From positions 22,755,501 through 22,819,500 of the forward strand of contig OX327709.1 in the NCBI GenBank assembly GCA_946807835.1: a stretch of DNA of 64,000 nucleotides, in the 5' to 3' direction. Shown piece after piece: positions 37,616 to 48,289 of the stretch. The notes under the pieces are model-generated. The model was not told the DNA's origin, made no database searches, and saw only the letters and a list, made by a program, of their open reading frames with translations. How positions within the stretch are numbered: position 1 is the first letter of the stretch; each line of letters opens with the position of its first letter. Position numbers and translations under genes: made by a program. The DNA comes from Ailanthus altissimus (taxonomy: Eukaryota > Streptophyta > Magnoliopsida > Sapindales > Simaroubaceae).

Positions 37616-38040
37616 GTATTGTTTCATTATTTTGCTGATTGCGGTTCATAGTTCCATTGCAAGCAGGAAGCTATAAATCACTTCAGCATCCCTTCTTGAG
37701 TTTTAGGCTTCTTTAACCGAATACCAACAGTTTTGTAGACGAGATTAATAATTTGTTGTGCCTAGGCAGGAGATATGTAGGTAGTTGCAAGATTTCGTTG
37801 ATACTCTGCAATGCCAATTTAGAGAGGCGAGTGGATGCTTAATTTTTCCATCTATTCTTCATCTTTTAATTAGGATTAGACAGAGAATGCCATTTTGGGC
37901 GATTCCTTTGTTACATATTCATGAGCAAGTGGATTTGGGAATAGGACCCACAAACTGTTGCTGTGAAAATAATAAATGGAACTGGTTTTCTTTTAAACAT
38001 TTTCTACCTGCTAATGCTTGTTAGTTGGGCATCTGATCTT
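37616..38040 (+). other. SFC1 3' UTR region
   Basis: Follows the stop directly. AATAATAAATGG near 37967 is a possible polyadenylation signal. The ORF at 37785-38024 is a chance reading in this region. Confidence 0.45.
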
Positions 38041-38697
38041 CATGGAGCAATCTTTAATGGAAGTTTCTAAAAGTTGATTTTTCTTCTGTTATTGTTTTTG
38101 CTGGCCTTTATCAAACATTTAGGGTTATGAGATGTAAAAGATTTAACTTGACATCTTAAATCTTTCTGACATTTTCTTAAAAAAAACAAAACTTTGTGAT
38201 AGCAACATACACGAAGAGAGAAAGGTAACCATTTTTCTTCCAAGTTCGCCCAGATGATGATAAATCAACATCCACTCAGAAGATGAAATCTAGGGAAAAA
38301 GAAAGGGACTCTTTTTAAGTACATTTTCGGTTTAAGGTAATTTTGTTCAATTCCACTAAGTCCTCTGCCCGGACCAATTTGGGTGAATACAGATGGCAAA
38401 ATTAGCGTTGTATTGCTATGTGCGAGAATTAAGTTTCTGCATTCTTCTCATGCTGCCATAGTGATGGAGAGATACTGAAGTTCGATTGCCATTGTTGTTT
38501 CTTTTTCTTATACACCCATCTCAATGTTTTCACAGACCTAGATTGGTAACGGTGTTACCGGTTAAACACCTCTATAATTTCGCAGATTATATCTATTAAG
38601 GGACATTATATCTGTCAAAAGATTAAATCGTCATCTCATTGTCAGATGCTATGGGCACCTAACAACGGGGTTCCTAATTTCTATCTTCAGTTTGAAC
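38041..38697. other. Intergenic stretch between SFC1 and the LINE
   Basis: Unique-looking moderate-AT sequence. No gene or repeat border recognised before the LINE target duplication at 38698. Confidence 0.45.
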
Positions 38698-41659
38698 TCA
38701 ACCAGCCGTAACCTTTTTTTTTTTTTTCTTTTTGAAAGAAGAATGAATTTTATTTGCAGATATCGTCCAAATGGATACAAGAGGATAAAAATATAGGCAT
38801 GGAATTCATCCATGTTACATTAATATGTTGCTTCACTGTATATTTAACAAGAGAGTGAGCTAACAGTATTTCCATTCCGACGAACAAAAGAATATGAGAC
38901 ATTCTTCATATCTTGTAGTAGATGATAAGCAGAAGCAAAATTATCACCCTCCACTCCTAAGAACCACATTGAGGTAATCTAACTCAATGATATCAATCCG
39001 AAAATCATATTTGTAGCTGCCAGAACTCCATTATATAATGCAAGAGATCCGGCCGTTAATGGAGTAAAACCTCCTACCAAAAACTTAGCGAAGGCAAACC
39101 ACACATACCCCATTGAATCGCGGATAACCATTCCAACACCAACTGTGAGACTGTCTTCATCTACCGCTGCATCAAAATTTGCCTTAAGCTTTCCCCGATC
39201 AGGCGGCCTCCAAGAAGACTGATTATTAGGCCGAGATGCTTGTTCTGGTAGCCTTAGACCATCATCATTCTGGATCAACACCCTCGTACCAGAGATCGAC
39301 GATCTGTTAGCCTGGAATTCATGAAGAAAAAACCCCGTTTGTTGCACATCACAGGCTTGGAAATTCTTGTGTTGGAATATCACCATATTTCGAACATGCC
39401 AGCAAGACCAAGGCAGCATACAGAAGCTCTCCAAATCATCATCATCCAGTTCTTTCACAAAATCAAAAAAGACCTTGTTAAAAAGTGGTGATGGATGGTC
39501 ACTGACTGTGTTGCCGAAAGCAGAACTTTCCTATATTGCAGCAGAGAATGGACATAGAAATAAAGCATGAGCCACCGTTTCAACTTCTGAATCACACCGT
39601 GCACATAGCTGCTGAACAGAAACTCCACGAAAATGCAGATTAACCCACCCTTGTTGGCAGAAGATTTAAAACACACCTCCAAATAAAAATGCTAACTTTT
39701 GAAGGGATGTTTAGAGCCCAAAATTTTCCCCACCATTCTCTAAGACAAACACCATTACTTCCATCCGAATTTGTACCCAATAGAGCCCTTCCCAGGTGGT
39801 AAGCAGATTTGACATTGAAAACACCAGATGATGAGTAGTGCCATAGAATGATGTCTCGGCCTCTAAAACTTCCAACCGGGATGAAAGTTACAGTGTTCAC
39901 ATCAACCTCCCATAAAATACTTTTTAACAAGGGTAAATTCCATCCAGAATCTTGACTTACAACATTCGAGACCCCAAAAAAATCCCTACCACAAGCTGGT
40001 GTAATAGGCTTAAAAGAAGGTGGACACGGAAGCCAAGGGTCTGAAAAAAAACTATAAGACTCCCTATTCCCCACACGCCACCGCACTCCAAGCTTAAATA
40101 ATTCCTTCCCCCACATGATACTCCGCCATACATAAGAGCATCCTTTCAACATGCAGCACTCATAAAAGGATTGTGTTGGAAAATATTTATACTTCAGTTT
40201 CTGGGAAGCTATAGAATTCGGATAATTCATAAGACGCCAACACTGCTTAGCTAACATAGCTTGATTAACCAGGTACAGGTTCCGAAATCCCAAACCTCCA
40301 TCCTGTTTTGGTAAACAAATTAAATCCCAACATAGCCAATTAATTTTTGAAGCTCCCCCATTTTTACCCCACCAAAAACTCCTGATTAAATATGTCAATT
40401 TTTCCAAAACAAAGCTTGGAAGTTTAAACACTGACATGACATACAAAGGTATAGACTGGATGACCGCCTGGATAAGAATAACCTTACCACCCACAGAGAA
40501 AAATTTAATTCCCACAATGTAAAAATTTAATTCCCACAATGTAATCGACTCCACACCCCGTCAATAATATGCTGAAAAATTAACCTCTTACTTCTTCCAA
40601 TAATGGATGGGAGCCCAAGATAACGGGCATGAGTAGAAGTACGTGCCAAATCAAATAGATCCAAAATATTTCGTTGCATGTCTAATGTTGTATTAGGACT
40701 GAAAGTTATAGAAGATTTCTGCATATTTATCTGATGGCCCGAGACTTCCTCATAAGCATCTATTAAATGTTTAATAACAGAACAATCAGATAAAGTGGCT
40801 TGACAGAAAATAAGGCTATCATTTGCGAAGAACAGATGACTAACGACCATTACGTGCAAGCGAAACCACTAAATTTCCCTTTTATTTCAGTTTGTTGTAA
40901 CAAGAAGAAGAAACCCTCAGCACATATTAAGAATAAATAGGGTGATAGGGGACACCATTGTCACAGCCCAGCCCCCGAGAAGGTACTACATTTCTTGTAA
41001 AAACACTATTAATTAAAAAAGAAAATTTAATCGTAAATAGACAATTAAAAATAAGTCAAATCCAGAGATCAGAAAACCCCAACCGTTGAAGCATTAAAAG
41101 CAGAAAATTCCACTCCTCTATCGTAAGCTTTACTCACATCAAGTTTTATAGTCATATAACCAAGCTTGCCCTTTGTTCTTCTATTCAAGAAGTGCATCAA
41201 CCCAAAACCTGTTACAACATTATCTGGAATGAGTCAACTTGGAATAAAAACACTTTGATTTCCAAAAATCACATCATTTAAAACCCCTTTAAGCCTATTT
41301 GCTGTAACCTTCGCTACAATTTTGTAGAGAACATTGCAAAGGCTTATTGATCTGAAATCCTGAACCTGAGTTGGAGATGAAATCTTCGAAACGAGGGCAA
41401 CATTTGTATTATTGTCCTCCACCAAAGACTTTCCTTCTTCATTTAGAACATTCAGGCAAAACTGCACAACATCCATTCCCACAATGTCCCAACAGTGTTG
41501 ATAAAAGATGCGTGCAATCCATGAGGACCCGGAGCTTTATGGGCCCCATTCACATAATGGCATTATGAATCTCCTTGGCTGTAAATGGAATAATCAATTC
41601 ATCAATTGATTGGGTACTCAACTCTGAAATAAATGGTGCATTCAACCAGCCGTAACCTT
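38698..41659 (-). mobile_element. 5'-truncated L1-type LINE with 18-bp target duplication
   Basis: The element (38716-41641) is flanked by direct repeats TCAACCAGCCGTAACCTT at 38698-38715 and 41642-41659, perfect over 18 bases. Its 3' end, on the minus strand, is a poly(A) tract seen as a run of T from about 38714 to 38727. The 5' end stops within reverse transcriptase, the common outcome of target-primed reverse transcription. It lies between the 3' ends of SFC1 and ZRF1. Confidence 0.9.
38979..41482 (-). pseudogene. LINE ORF2 remnant: reverse transcriptase, zf-RVT, RNase H
   Basis: Open pieces in order on the minus strand. 41482-41234 has the RT start (SLCNVLYKIVAKV). A KLDVSKAYDR tract lies near 41130. 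40859-40527 has the catalytic region. 40554-39640 is the longest (304 codons), with IRSFWWGKNGG, LPKQDGGLGFRNL and a zf-RVT end (VSIFIWRCVLNLLPTR). 39458-38979 carries an RNase H domain (KLKANFDAAVDE). The usual FADD reads FAND near 40825, a change at a catalytic Asp. A 22-bp tandem duplication at 40499-40542 (AAATTTAATTCCCACAATGT) shifts the frame. Confidence 0.85.
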
Positions 41660-42158
41660 CAATTAATTTGACTCGAGCGCAATATTTAAAGTTAAATAAT
41701 TGTTATACAAAGCCCATTCTACCACTCATCACAAAGATTGAACTGATTCAAAAGACGTATAAATTCACGTCAAACTATAACCCTCTTCCCCTCTATTCAA
41801 CACAGCAGAATGATAGCCAGATATTATAAAATATAAATATAACGCATTAACTAAATAAAAGATATGGACCAAAAATACATCTCCATCGCCATGATGCGCC
41901 TTCAACCATAAATCAAGACAATTCAGAACATCTATATCTAAAGAGCTCTCCCTCAAAGAATTAGCTCTGGCACCTGTAAGGAAGAAAACAAGAACCAGAC
42001 AGTAAAAACAGCGGGAACAGAATGTCCTATTTGTTCATGTATAATGTTGGCTTAATCAATTCCAGCCCTGAAAGAACATCTAAATGATATACCTGAAAAT
42101 TCTCCAGGGACATTTATCACTTTCCCATCCCACCAGCAGCAGAAGTTAAACCAATCAA
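41660..42158 (-). other. ZRF1 3' UTR and short intergenic spacer
   Basis: Lies between the LINE target duplication and the ZRF1 stop codon. The small minus-strand ORF at 41765-41956 has no recognisable feature. Confidence 0.4.
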
Positions 42159-44096
42159 TTAAGAAGCATTTTTTTTATTTCTGAAGTTCTCCTTCAGCAA
42201 TGAAAATTTTTTCTTGCACTGATTTACTGTCTTTCCAGGAACTGCAGCTGCAACTCGCTCCCAGCGCTGACTGGTTTCTTTTGGGAAGGTTTTTAAAGCC
42301 TGAACCAATGCCCTTTCTTGTACAGCAGACCACACATCTTGCTCTGAGCTTGAAGAACCCCCATTTTCAGCAGCCATATCAGCAGGTTTCTGAGTATTGA
42401 CAATAGAAGACTCCTCTGAGATATCCTTCTTTGCGCCACTATTTTGAGGTCCTTGAGGGGTTTGTACCCCTGCTATTTCCTCCCTAGTTGTCAGGGGAGA
42501 TGAAATGGACTGTGCAGGTTTCCTCTTCTCAAGAAAAGAATCGAAAGCTTTGGCACCGTCAGGCTTTTGCAGGAGGACTGTTTTGGTTGCCTTCAGAATT
42601 TCTTCTACAGATCTAGCGGTACCTATGTACTCAGAAATAACATCCCACCTTCGTGATGTTCCTTTGGGATACTTCTGCATTCCTTTTCTCAAGAGCTCAA
42701 TCTCTTCCTTGCTCCAAGGTTTCTCCTTTTTCTCAAAGTTTTGCAATGATGCACTTCCATTAGCCCCCGCAGAACCATTCTGCAGTAAGTTCTTCTCATC
42801 TTGTTTCTTGCTCTCAGATTCATCAGCACGTCCAAGTGCATTCCTGATAACTTTTGCTTGTTCTAACCCTTCATTGCTTTCCATCTTATCGCACAAACTT
42901 CTCAGCTGCTCAATATCGAGAGACATGCACAAACTTTCCACATCCTCCTCAGAGATATCAAGCAACTGCTGTGATACAACGAATGATGAAAGTGTTCGAA
43001 GTCGAGTTCGCTCCTTGCGCAATAGCTTTTTCTCTTTTTCCTTCACTTTCTTCTGTTGTATTGCAGTTTCAGCAGCTCGCTTCTCCTCCTCCTCTTTCCG
43101 GCGTCTCTCCTCTTCAGCTTTCCTAGCAGCTTCTTCCTCCTGCAACTTCTTCGCCAGAAACTTAGCCTCCTTCTTCTTCTGCTTCTCAGCTCTCTCCTCT
43201 TCTTTTCTCTTCAGTATTCTCGGGTCTCTTTTATAGGCATTGTCAACAAGCTGACGAATCCGTGCATACTCTTCCTTCCTAGCCTTTTCTGTAACTTTTG
43301 CATTCTGCCTCTCCATCCATCTCCTGTGATCTCGAGACTCGGCTTGTTCAAGATCAAACTCATCTGCATGGGGGAACTCTCTCCAGCTTTTAAAGCTGTA
43401 CCAAAAATTATAGAAATTACTGACTTCCATTAAACAGGTATTATCATCACCCAAAGTTGGCACTGGTTGGGTAACAGACCACCTTCCATTTCTCAGAAAT
43501 GCAGGACCAAAAACCTTGAAGAAATCTTGTGGGGCACAGTCAGTGGGGATTTCATCATCAAACTCATCCGTGGAGTCATAAATTCTTCTCTTCACAGGGT
43601 CAATTAAAACCTCATATGCTTCTTGGACGGCCTTAAAGTGGCTTTCTATTGCATCCTTCTTTGCTTGTTTTGCGGCTTCAGTTTCCTCAGCAAGAAGAAG
43701 CGCAGCCTGCTTGTCAGGATGATATTTCAAAGCGGTCTCACGGTAAGATTTTCTGATCTGATCCTCAGTGGCAAGATATCTTAAATGACTCAATCCCAAC
43801 AATGCATAATGATCTTGTTGAGTCCCTCCTGCACCAGACTTCTTTTTACCTTTGCTGCTATACGACTCATACGATGGCAAAGACGTCTGCTCCTTATCAT
43901 TAGACACTTTCTGATCATCAACATCAGTTTCTTCCTCACAACCAAGGATTTTAAGAGCAGCAGCATGAAAAGCATGACCAGCAGGTTCATATTTTAAAGC
44001 CTTTACAGGAAGGCAATTTGAAGAAACATAAATTGGCTGTCCATCTACGATCTCTTGTGAATAAGAAATTAGACGGTAGCTTGCATGGACTACCAT
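42159..44096 (-). CDS. ZRF1: ZRF1/zuotin-family J-domain protein with SANT domains
   Basis: One uninterrupted reading frame of 645 residues. The start at 44096 is the first ATG in the predicted mRNA; a longer frame upstream would need a non-ATG codon. Domains: a conserved N-terminal region (PIYVSSNCLPVKALKYEPAG, 21-40); a J domain at about 95-176 with HPD at 126-128; the zuotin homology region; a highly charged Lys/Glu/Arg helix around 300-380 rich in KEEERA repeats; then two SANT/Myb-like domains, about 459-510 (WSKEEIELLRKGMQKYP) and 588-635 (WSAVQERALVQALKTFP). Family knowledge: animal and plant ZRF1 act as ribosome-associated Hsp70 co-chaperones and bind ubiquitinated H2A in Polycomb-related control; the Volvox relative GlsA acts in asymmetric division. 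No break was seen. Confidence 0.93.
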   Translation of the reverse strand: MVVHASYRLISYSQEIVDGQPIYVSSNCLPVKALKYEPAGHAFHAAALKILGCEEETDVDDQKVSNDKEQTSLPSYESYSSKGKKKSGAGGTQQDHYALLGLSHLRYLATEDQIRKSYRETALKYHPDKQAALLLAEETEAAKQAKKDAIESHFKAVQEAYEVLIDPVKRRIYDSTDEFDDEIPTDCAPQDFFKVFGPAFLRNGRWSVTQPVPTLGDDNTCLMEVSNFYNFWYSFKSWREFPHADEFDLEQAESRDHRRWMERQNAKVTEKARKEEYARIRQLVDNAYKRDPRILKRKEEERAEKQKKKEAKFLAKKLQEEEAARKAEEERRRKEEEEKRAAETAIQQKKVKEKEKKLLRKERTRLRTLSSFVVSQQLLDISEEDVESLCMSLDIEQLRSLCDKMESNEGLEQAKVIRNALGRADESESKKQDEKNLLQNGSAGANGSASLQNFEKKEKPWSKEEIELLRKGMQKYPKGTSRRWDVISEYIGTARSVEEILKATKTVLLQKPDGAKAFDSFLEKRKPAQSISSPLTTREEIAGVQTPQGPQNSGAKKDISEESSIVNTQKPADMAAENGGSSSSEQDVWSAVQERALVQALKTFPKETSQRWERVAAAVPGKTVNQCKKKFSLLKENFRNKKNAS

Positions 44097-45119
44097 AATG
44101 CTCACAAACCACAAAACCACCAATGTCCAAAATCAATTTAGTGGCACTTCAGTGCCCTTATGTATGTATGAACTTTATGGACCTCCAATCTGCAGTTGTA
44201 ACCAAACTTCAGTCAGCAAGTCACGGGTAAGATATCATATCGATTGTTCATATCAAATACAAGCAGCACAGCAATAAAATACCAGTTGTAAACTCAAGAG
44301 GAAAACAAAAACAAAACCTTCAAATTTCAAGTGACAGTCCAAGCAATAAGAAAAGCAATTTCCCCTCAAATAAACTCTACCTTGTTAGCACCTAAAATCC
44401 ATTAAATAGACATCAAACATCCTAATTCTTGTAAAGAAGAATAAAAAAAAAACATACATATGCCAACAATAGCATTCGAAAACTTCAAAATACAAGAACA
44501 TGACAAATCAGTAAACTAATAGATTATGCGAACAAATGCAGATTTCAGTTCAAAAATTTTGAAATAAAAAAAAGACCCATACAATCATTTAAATCAGCTA
44601 CTTCTTGATTAATCCTCAATTTAATGAGGCTATAGTCAATTGAATCGCAATTAAAAAAAAAACAAAGATAAAGATAACAACAAGGACAATTTGACACACT
44701 ATTACACGCAATTATAAATCATTCGTAATGAAATAACAAGCAAATTGAATGAGAAAGAAGAGAGGGAACATACACGTTTTCAAGTTTTGGCACCGAGATG
44801 AATCAAAAGTGAAGCTGAGAGCGATTAAGGGTTTTTCTTCTACTGCTCTGTACAAGTCCTGAAAAGGGCAAAACAAAAAGAAAAAATCAAAACAAAGCAT
44901 GTTAAGTTTCCGAAGATGACCGAAGGGATTCGAGAAAAATCAGATAAGAACAGACTCAAAATTTCTGTTATGACTAAAAGGGATTAGAAAAAAAAAAAGT
45001 AGATGATGAGAAAATATGAAATAAAGAAGAAGAAAGAATACCTTCGTTACGAGGCAGCAAACAGGCGTGTCGAGAGTCTTGAGGTTTGAGGCTTGTGGGA
45101 GAGATTAGGGTTGAGGTTT
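44097..45119 (-). other. ZRF1 5' UTR with two predicted introns
   Basis: Splice consensus on the minus strand suggests three leader exons. U1 ends at 45042 (CGAAG then GTATTC). U2 spans 44858 (after CCTTTTCAG) to about 44774 (before GTATGTTC). Exon 3 starts at 44189 (after CTGCAG) and leads into the CDS. None of these exons contains an ATG, which fits a leader. The ORF at 44712-44900 crosses these introns and is not a gene. The transcription start is set only by the end of gene-like sequence near 45119. Confidence 0.55.
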
Positions 45120-45150
45120 AGTTTTTCCAATTATATATGTACTTGGTTTG

Positions 45151-46123
45151 GGATAATTACAATTTTATCCTACTATTTTAGATTAATTAATAATTTTAGC
45201 TTATTAAATTTAAAATATATAATTTTAACTTAATCCATTAATTTTTATCGTCAATTTAAATAAAAAATTTATATTTAATATATTTTTATTATTTTACTTT
45301 CAATAATAACATACATACAAAAATATATAAAATATATATAAATGAACATGTGTTATTGTATGATTTATTACAAATGACTCGTGTCATCGTATGTTATATT
45401 TTTAATAAAATAAATTTTAAAAAATTAAAAATAAAACTGGCACTTTCACCAAAAAGTGGCCATCAGCCGGCTGTCATTTTCCAACAACAATGATAATAAA
45501 AAAAATCATGACTGTCGCCACTCTTCACTATTTTTTATCATTTTCTGGTCTTTTATACTAAAAGTGATCCAACCACTATATAGATCAAGAAAAATAGAGT
45601 CCAATGATATAAATTTAATAAATTTTTATTGTCGGCGTGTCACCAAAAAATAATGGCCGACGGTCAGTCGGCCACTTTTTTTCGGCGACAATGCCAATTT
45701 TTATTTTTTAATTTTTTTGTATAATTTAATTTATTTACAAATTATTTTTAAAAAATAAAATAATTACATGATGACACGTGTCTAAAAGTACTAATCATAT
45801 TATGTCATCATGTAATTAGTCTATTTTTTAATGACACATTTAAAAGTATTAATCATATTAGAATACGTGTTTATTATTAATGTTTATTTTTGAAATTATA
45901 TTAAATTAAATTAATGGATGAAATTGTGCCACGTGTTTGAAAAAGATAATAAATAAATAAAAATTTGTCACGTGTTCAATGTGTAATTTATTTATATGAT
46001 TATATTATATTTTTACCCTTACACTATTAAAATTAACGGATTATAACAAAATTGAATATTTTAAATCTAATCGAAACAAAATTGTTAATTAACCTAAAAT
46101 ATTATGATAAAATTGTACTTATC
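45151..46123. mobile_element. Long inverted-repeat (foldback-like) element
   Basis: Two arms are inverted relatives. The left starts GATAATTACAATTTTATC (about 45152) and the right, read in reverse from about 46123, starts GATAAGTACAATTTTATC. Similarity continues inward: TTTTAGATTAATTAA versus TTTTAGGTTAATTAA, GACTCGTGTCATCGTATG versus GACACGTGTCATCATGTA, and TGGCAC..AAAAAGTGGCC versus TGGCAT..AAAAAGTGGCC. The arms are about 350 and 480 bp around a loop of about 140 bp near 45500-45640. It is non-coding and begins some 30 bases upstream of the ZRF1 leader. A target duplication was not identified. Confidence 0.65.
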
Positions 46124-46763
46124 TTCTTAATTAAATACTAGAAAAAAAAGGTAATGTGTTGAGGGAGGAACGTGCAGATTAAACTTATGTATTTTTTTAA
46201 ATTTTCATTAAAATTTTTGTTAAGCGTTAGGTTTTTATTTCATCTATTTTAATGATAAAAGGATTTGTATATATTTTTTACAAAAATATTAGATATTTAT
46301 ATATTTTTTTGTTAAATAGAAAAAAAATTATTATCCAACAAATATATTAATGTAATTTTTAAAACTATTAAATTTATATGTTCGTTTCTTAAAATATTAG
46401 TCATATCGGAAAAATTAAATATATATATATATATATATATATATCATAATAAAATGAAGTTATTTAGTTAACAGAATTGGCTAATTGCTGTGCCTGTCGG
46501 TAATATTAGTTTTACCATTAATTATATACTGTGTTTGTGTCAAAATCGAAAATAAGTTAAGCTAATCTTCTTTTTTATAGTTAAAATATTTTTTATAATT
46601 TTTATTTATTTAAATTTATGTTTGTTATTTAAAAAAAAATAGTTGGTCTAGTATGATTTTCAAATTGAGCATTTTAAATAAATTTACGCTAATAGAATTT
46701 TTATATATAATGTTAAAGAAAAATCATTTAGTCTTTTAATTGTTATTAGAGTTTTTAGTAAAC
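46124..46763. other. AT-rich intergenic stretch with a TA microsatellite
   Basis: A run of about 11 TA units at 46421-46443. Nothing else recognised. Confidence 0.5.
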
Positions 46764-46977
46764 AATAATGCTACACTTACTAGTTAGTTATATGCTTTGT
46801 TATAATTAATGTGGCATTTTATTAGAGTTATATAACTATCGCATTAATAAAATTTAAAAATAAATAATTATTTAATAAATGTTAGTTATTAATTTAAAAA
46901 GTAAACAATTTTTAATAAGTGTTAGCTATTAATTATTAACACTTTAAATTTTAACTTTGTAAATATAACATTACCCT
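46764..46977. mobile_element. Small TIR element (MITE-like), copy 2
   Basis: About 214 bp. The left end AATAATGCTACACTTAC and the reverse of the right end GGTAATGTTATATTTAC are related, and the latter nearly matches the left end of 18306-18515. Internally AAATGTTAGTTATTAATTT and AAGTGTTAGCTATTAATTA form a direct duplication. Confidence 0.45.
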
Positions 46978-47233
46978 TTAATAAAAGTTGTATGGTTATT
47001 TTAATAGATAGTTTTTTATAAGTTGTATTATTAGATAATCATAGGAAAATATCAAATTAAAATAAGCATTTATTGCTAAATATAGCCTCTTAACAAAAAT
47101 TATTAGTTTTTAATTATCAAACATAAATTTCAGAAACAAATGTGTAATTATTTTTAAGAAATATTTGTTTTGAGGTTAGATCATAAGAGAATTCAAATCA
47201 AACTTCTAAGTTATGTTTGATAATTTAACATAA

Positions 47234-47242
47234 AAAAATATA
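47234..47242. repeat. MULE target-site duplication, left
   Basis: AAAAATATA directly abuts the left terminus and is identical to 54594-54602. Nine bases is the usual length for Mutator-like elements. Confidence 0.85.
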
Positions 47243-47780
47243 GGGAAATTTTTATAAATAATCCTTATATTTTTTTAATCAAATGTAAATTATTTATATT
47301 TTATTAACCAAATTTTTTATTTTTGGATATATTTATTTCTAATATCAAAATTTGTAAAATTTCCACCAAACATTATTAAAAAAATTTGAACTTTCAAATC
47401 GAAAATTTTAAAGTTATCATTGCATAGATTGAGGCTTATACAACATATTTTTCACTTCAAACAAAAGAAATGTGCGATTTTTAATAAGTTTTGTTCAACT
47501 TTTAAAAAAATTTAAATGTTTTTAGAAAATTATTATAAATTTATTAGAATTTGTATTTGAAGTTAGAAATATGTGAAATTATTGAATTATATGTGAAAAA
47601 TGAGTTAGAATGATGTAAGAAACGTTGAAAATAGTCAAAAAAATGATATTTTTGGGTGTTAGTTGCGATGCAGACGGCAGCCAGAGTGGCGGCCGACCGC
47701 CGTTGCCAATCTCGGGCCCAAGATGGCCCTACGATGCGCCTTAAGGGGGCATCTCGAGCACGCACCGCAGACGCAATGTC
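47243..47780. repeat. MULE left TIR with GC-rich subterminal region
   Basis: About 500 bp, diverged from the right TIR internally but sharing AACGT.TCTTACA.CATTCTAAC in reverse and the first 25 bases. Its inner part (47670-47780) is GC-rich, with ATCTCGGGCCCAAGATGG (47710-47727). The ORFs at 47544-47857 overlap it and are not supported as genes. Confidence 0.75.
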
Positions 47781-47796
47781 CACGATGTCGCACTGT

Positions 47797-47835
47797 TGTG
47801 CCACATGGCAGCTGTATACGCTACCACGTGGCACA
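47797..47835. other. Stem-loop containing a G-box inside the MULE left end
   Basis: TGTGCCACATGG (47797-47808) and CCACGTGGCACA (47824-47835) can pair over 12 positions with one G-T type mismatch around a 15-base loop. The right arm contains CACGTG. Confidence 0.5.
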
Positions 47836-48289
47836 AAATAATTTATTATTTTTTTAAAATGTAGATTTAATTTTATTTAAATTTAATATTATTTAAAAAA
47901 ATTTAAAATTAAATGGAATTTTATTTAAATTAAATAAAATCTAATTTAGAAGGAATGGATCTATTAAGTAATTAATTAATAAGTTGTTTAAATAACTCAT
48001 TAATTTTGGTTTGTAATATTATTTATTATTTAATGAGTACCTTTTATAATTATAATTTATATATGATTATTTTTATTTTTATATATAATTAAATATTATA
48101 ATATGTTGATTTTATATCTGTTAAATTAATTGTTTGTGAATTTTATTTGGTAAATCATATTGTATGTCATTTAAAATATATATATGCTTGTTATTATTTT
48201 TTTTAATATTAATTTTTTAATTTTATTTATTTTCTTAATTGTTACAGGAAAGAGAACGTATCGAAAAAATATAGAATTTCAAAGCATAT

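Noticed and set aside
42505..43433. Long plus-strand ORFs (42505-43236 and others) opposite ZRF1
   Set aside because: Antisense shadows of the Lys/Glu-rich coiled region; Ser/Phe/Leu-rich translations with no domain.
44097..44123. N-terminal extension of ZRF1
   Set aside because: Begins at TTG, not ATG; the first ATG at 44096 is conserved-looking and follows a leader without ATGs.
47544..47857. Overlapping ORFs in the GC-rich island of the MULE end
   Set aside because: Open only because of local base composition; lies in the TIR/subterminal region and no frame shows a domain.
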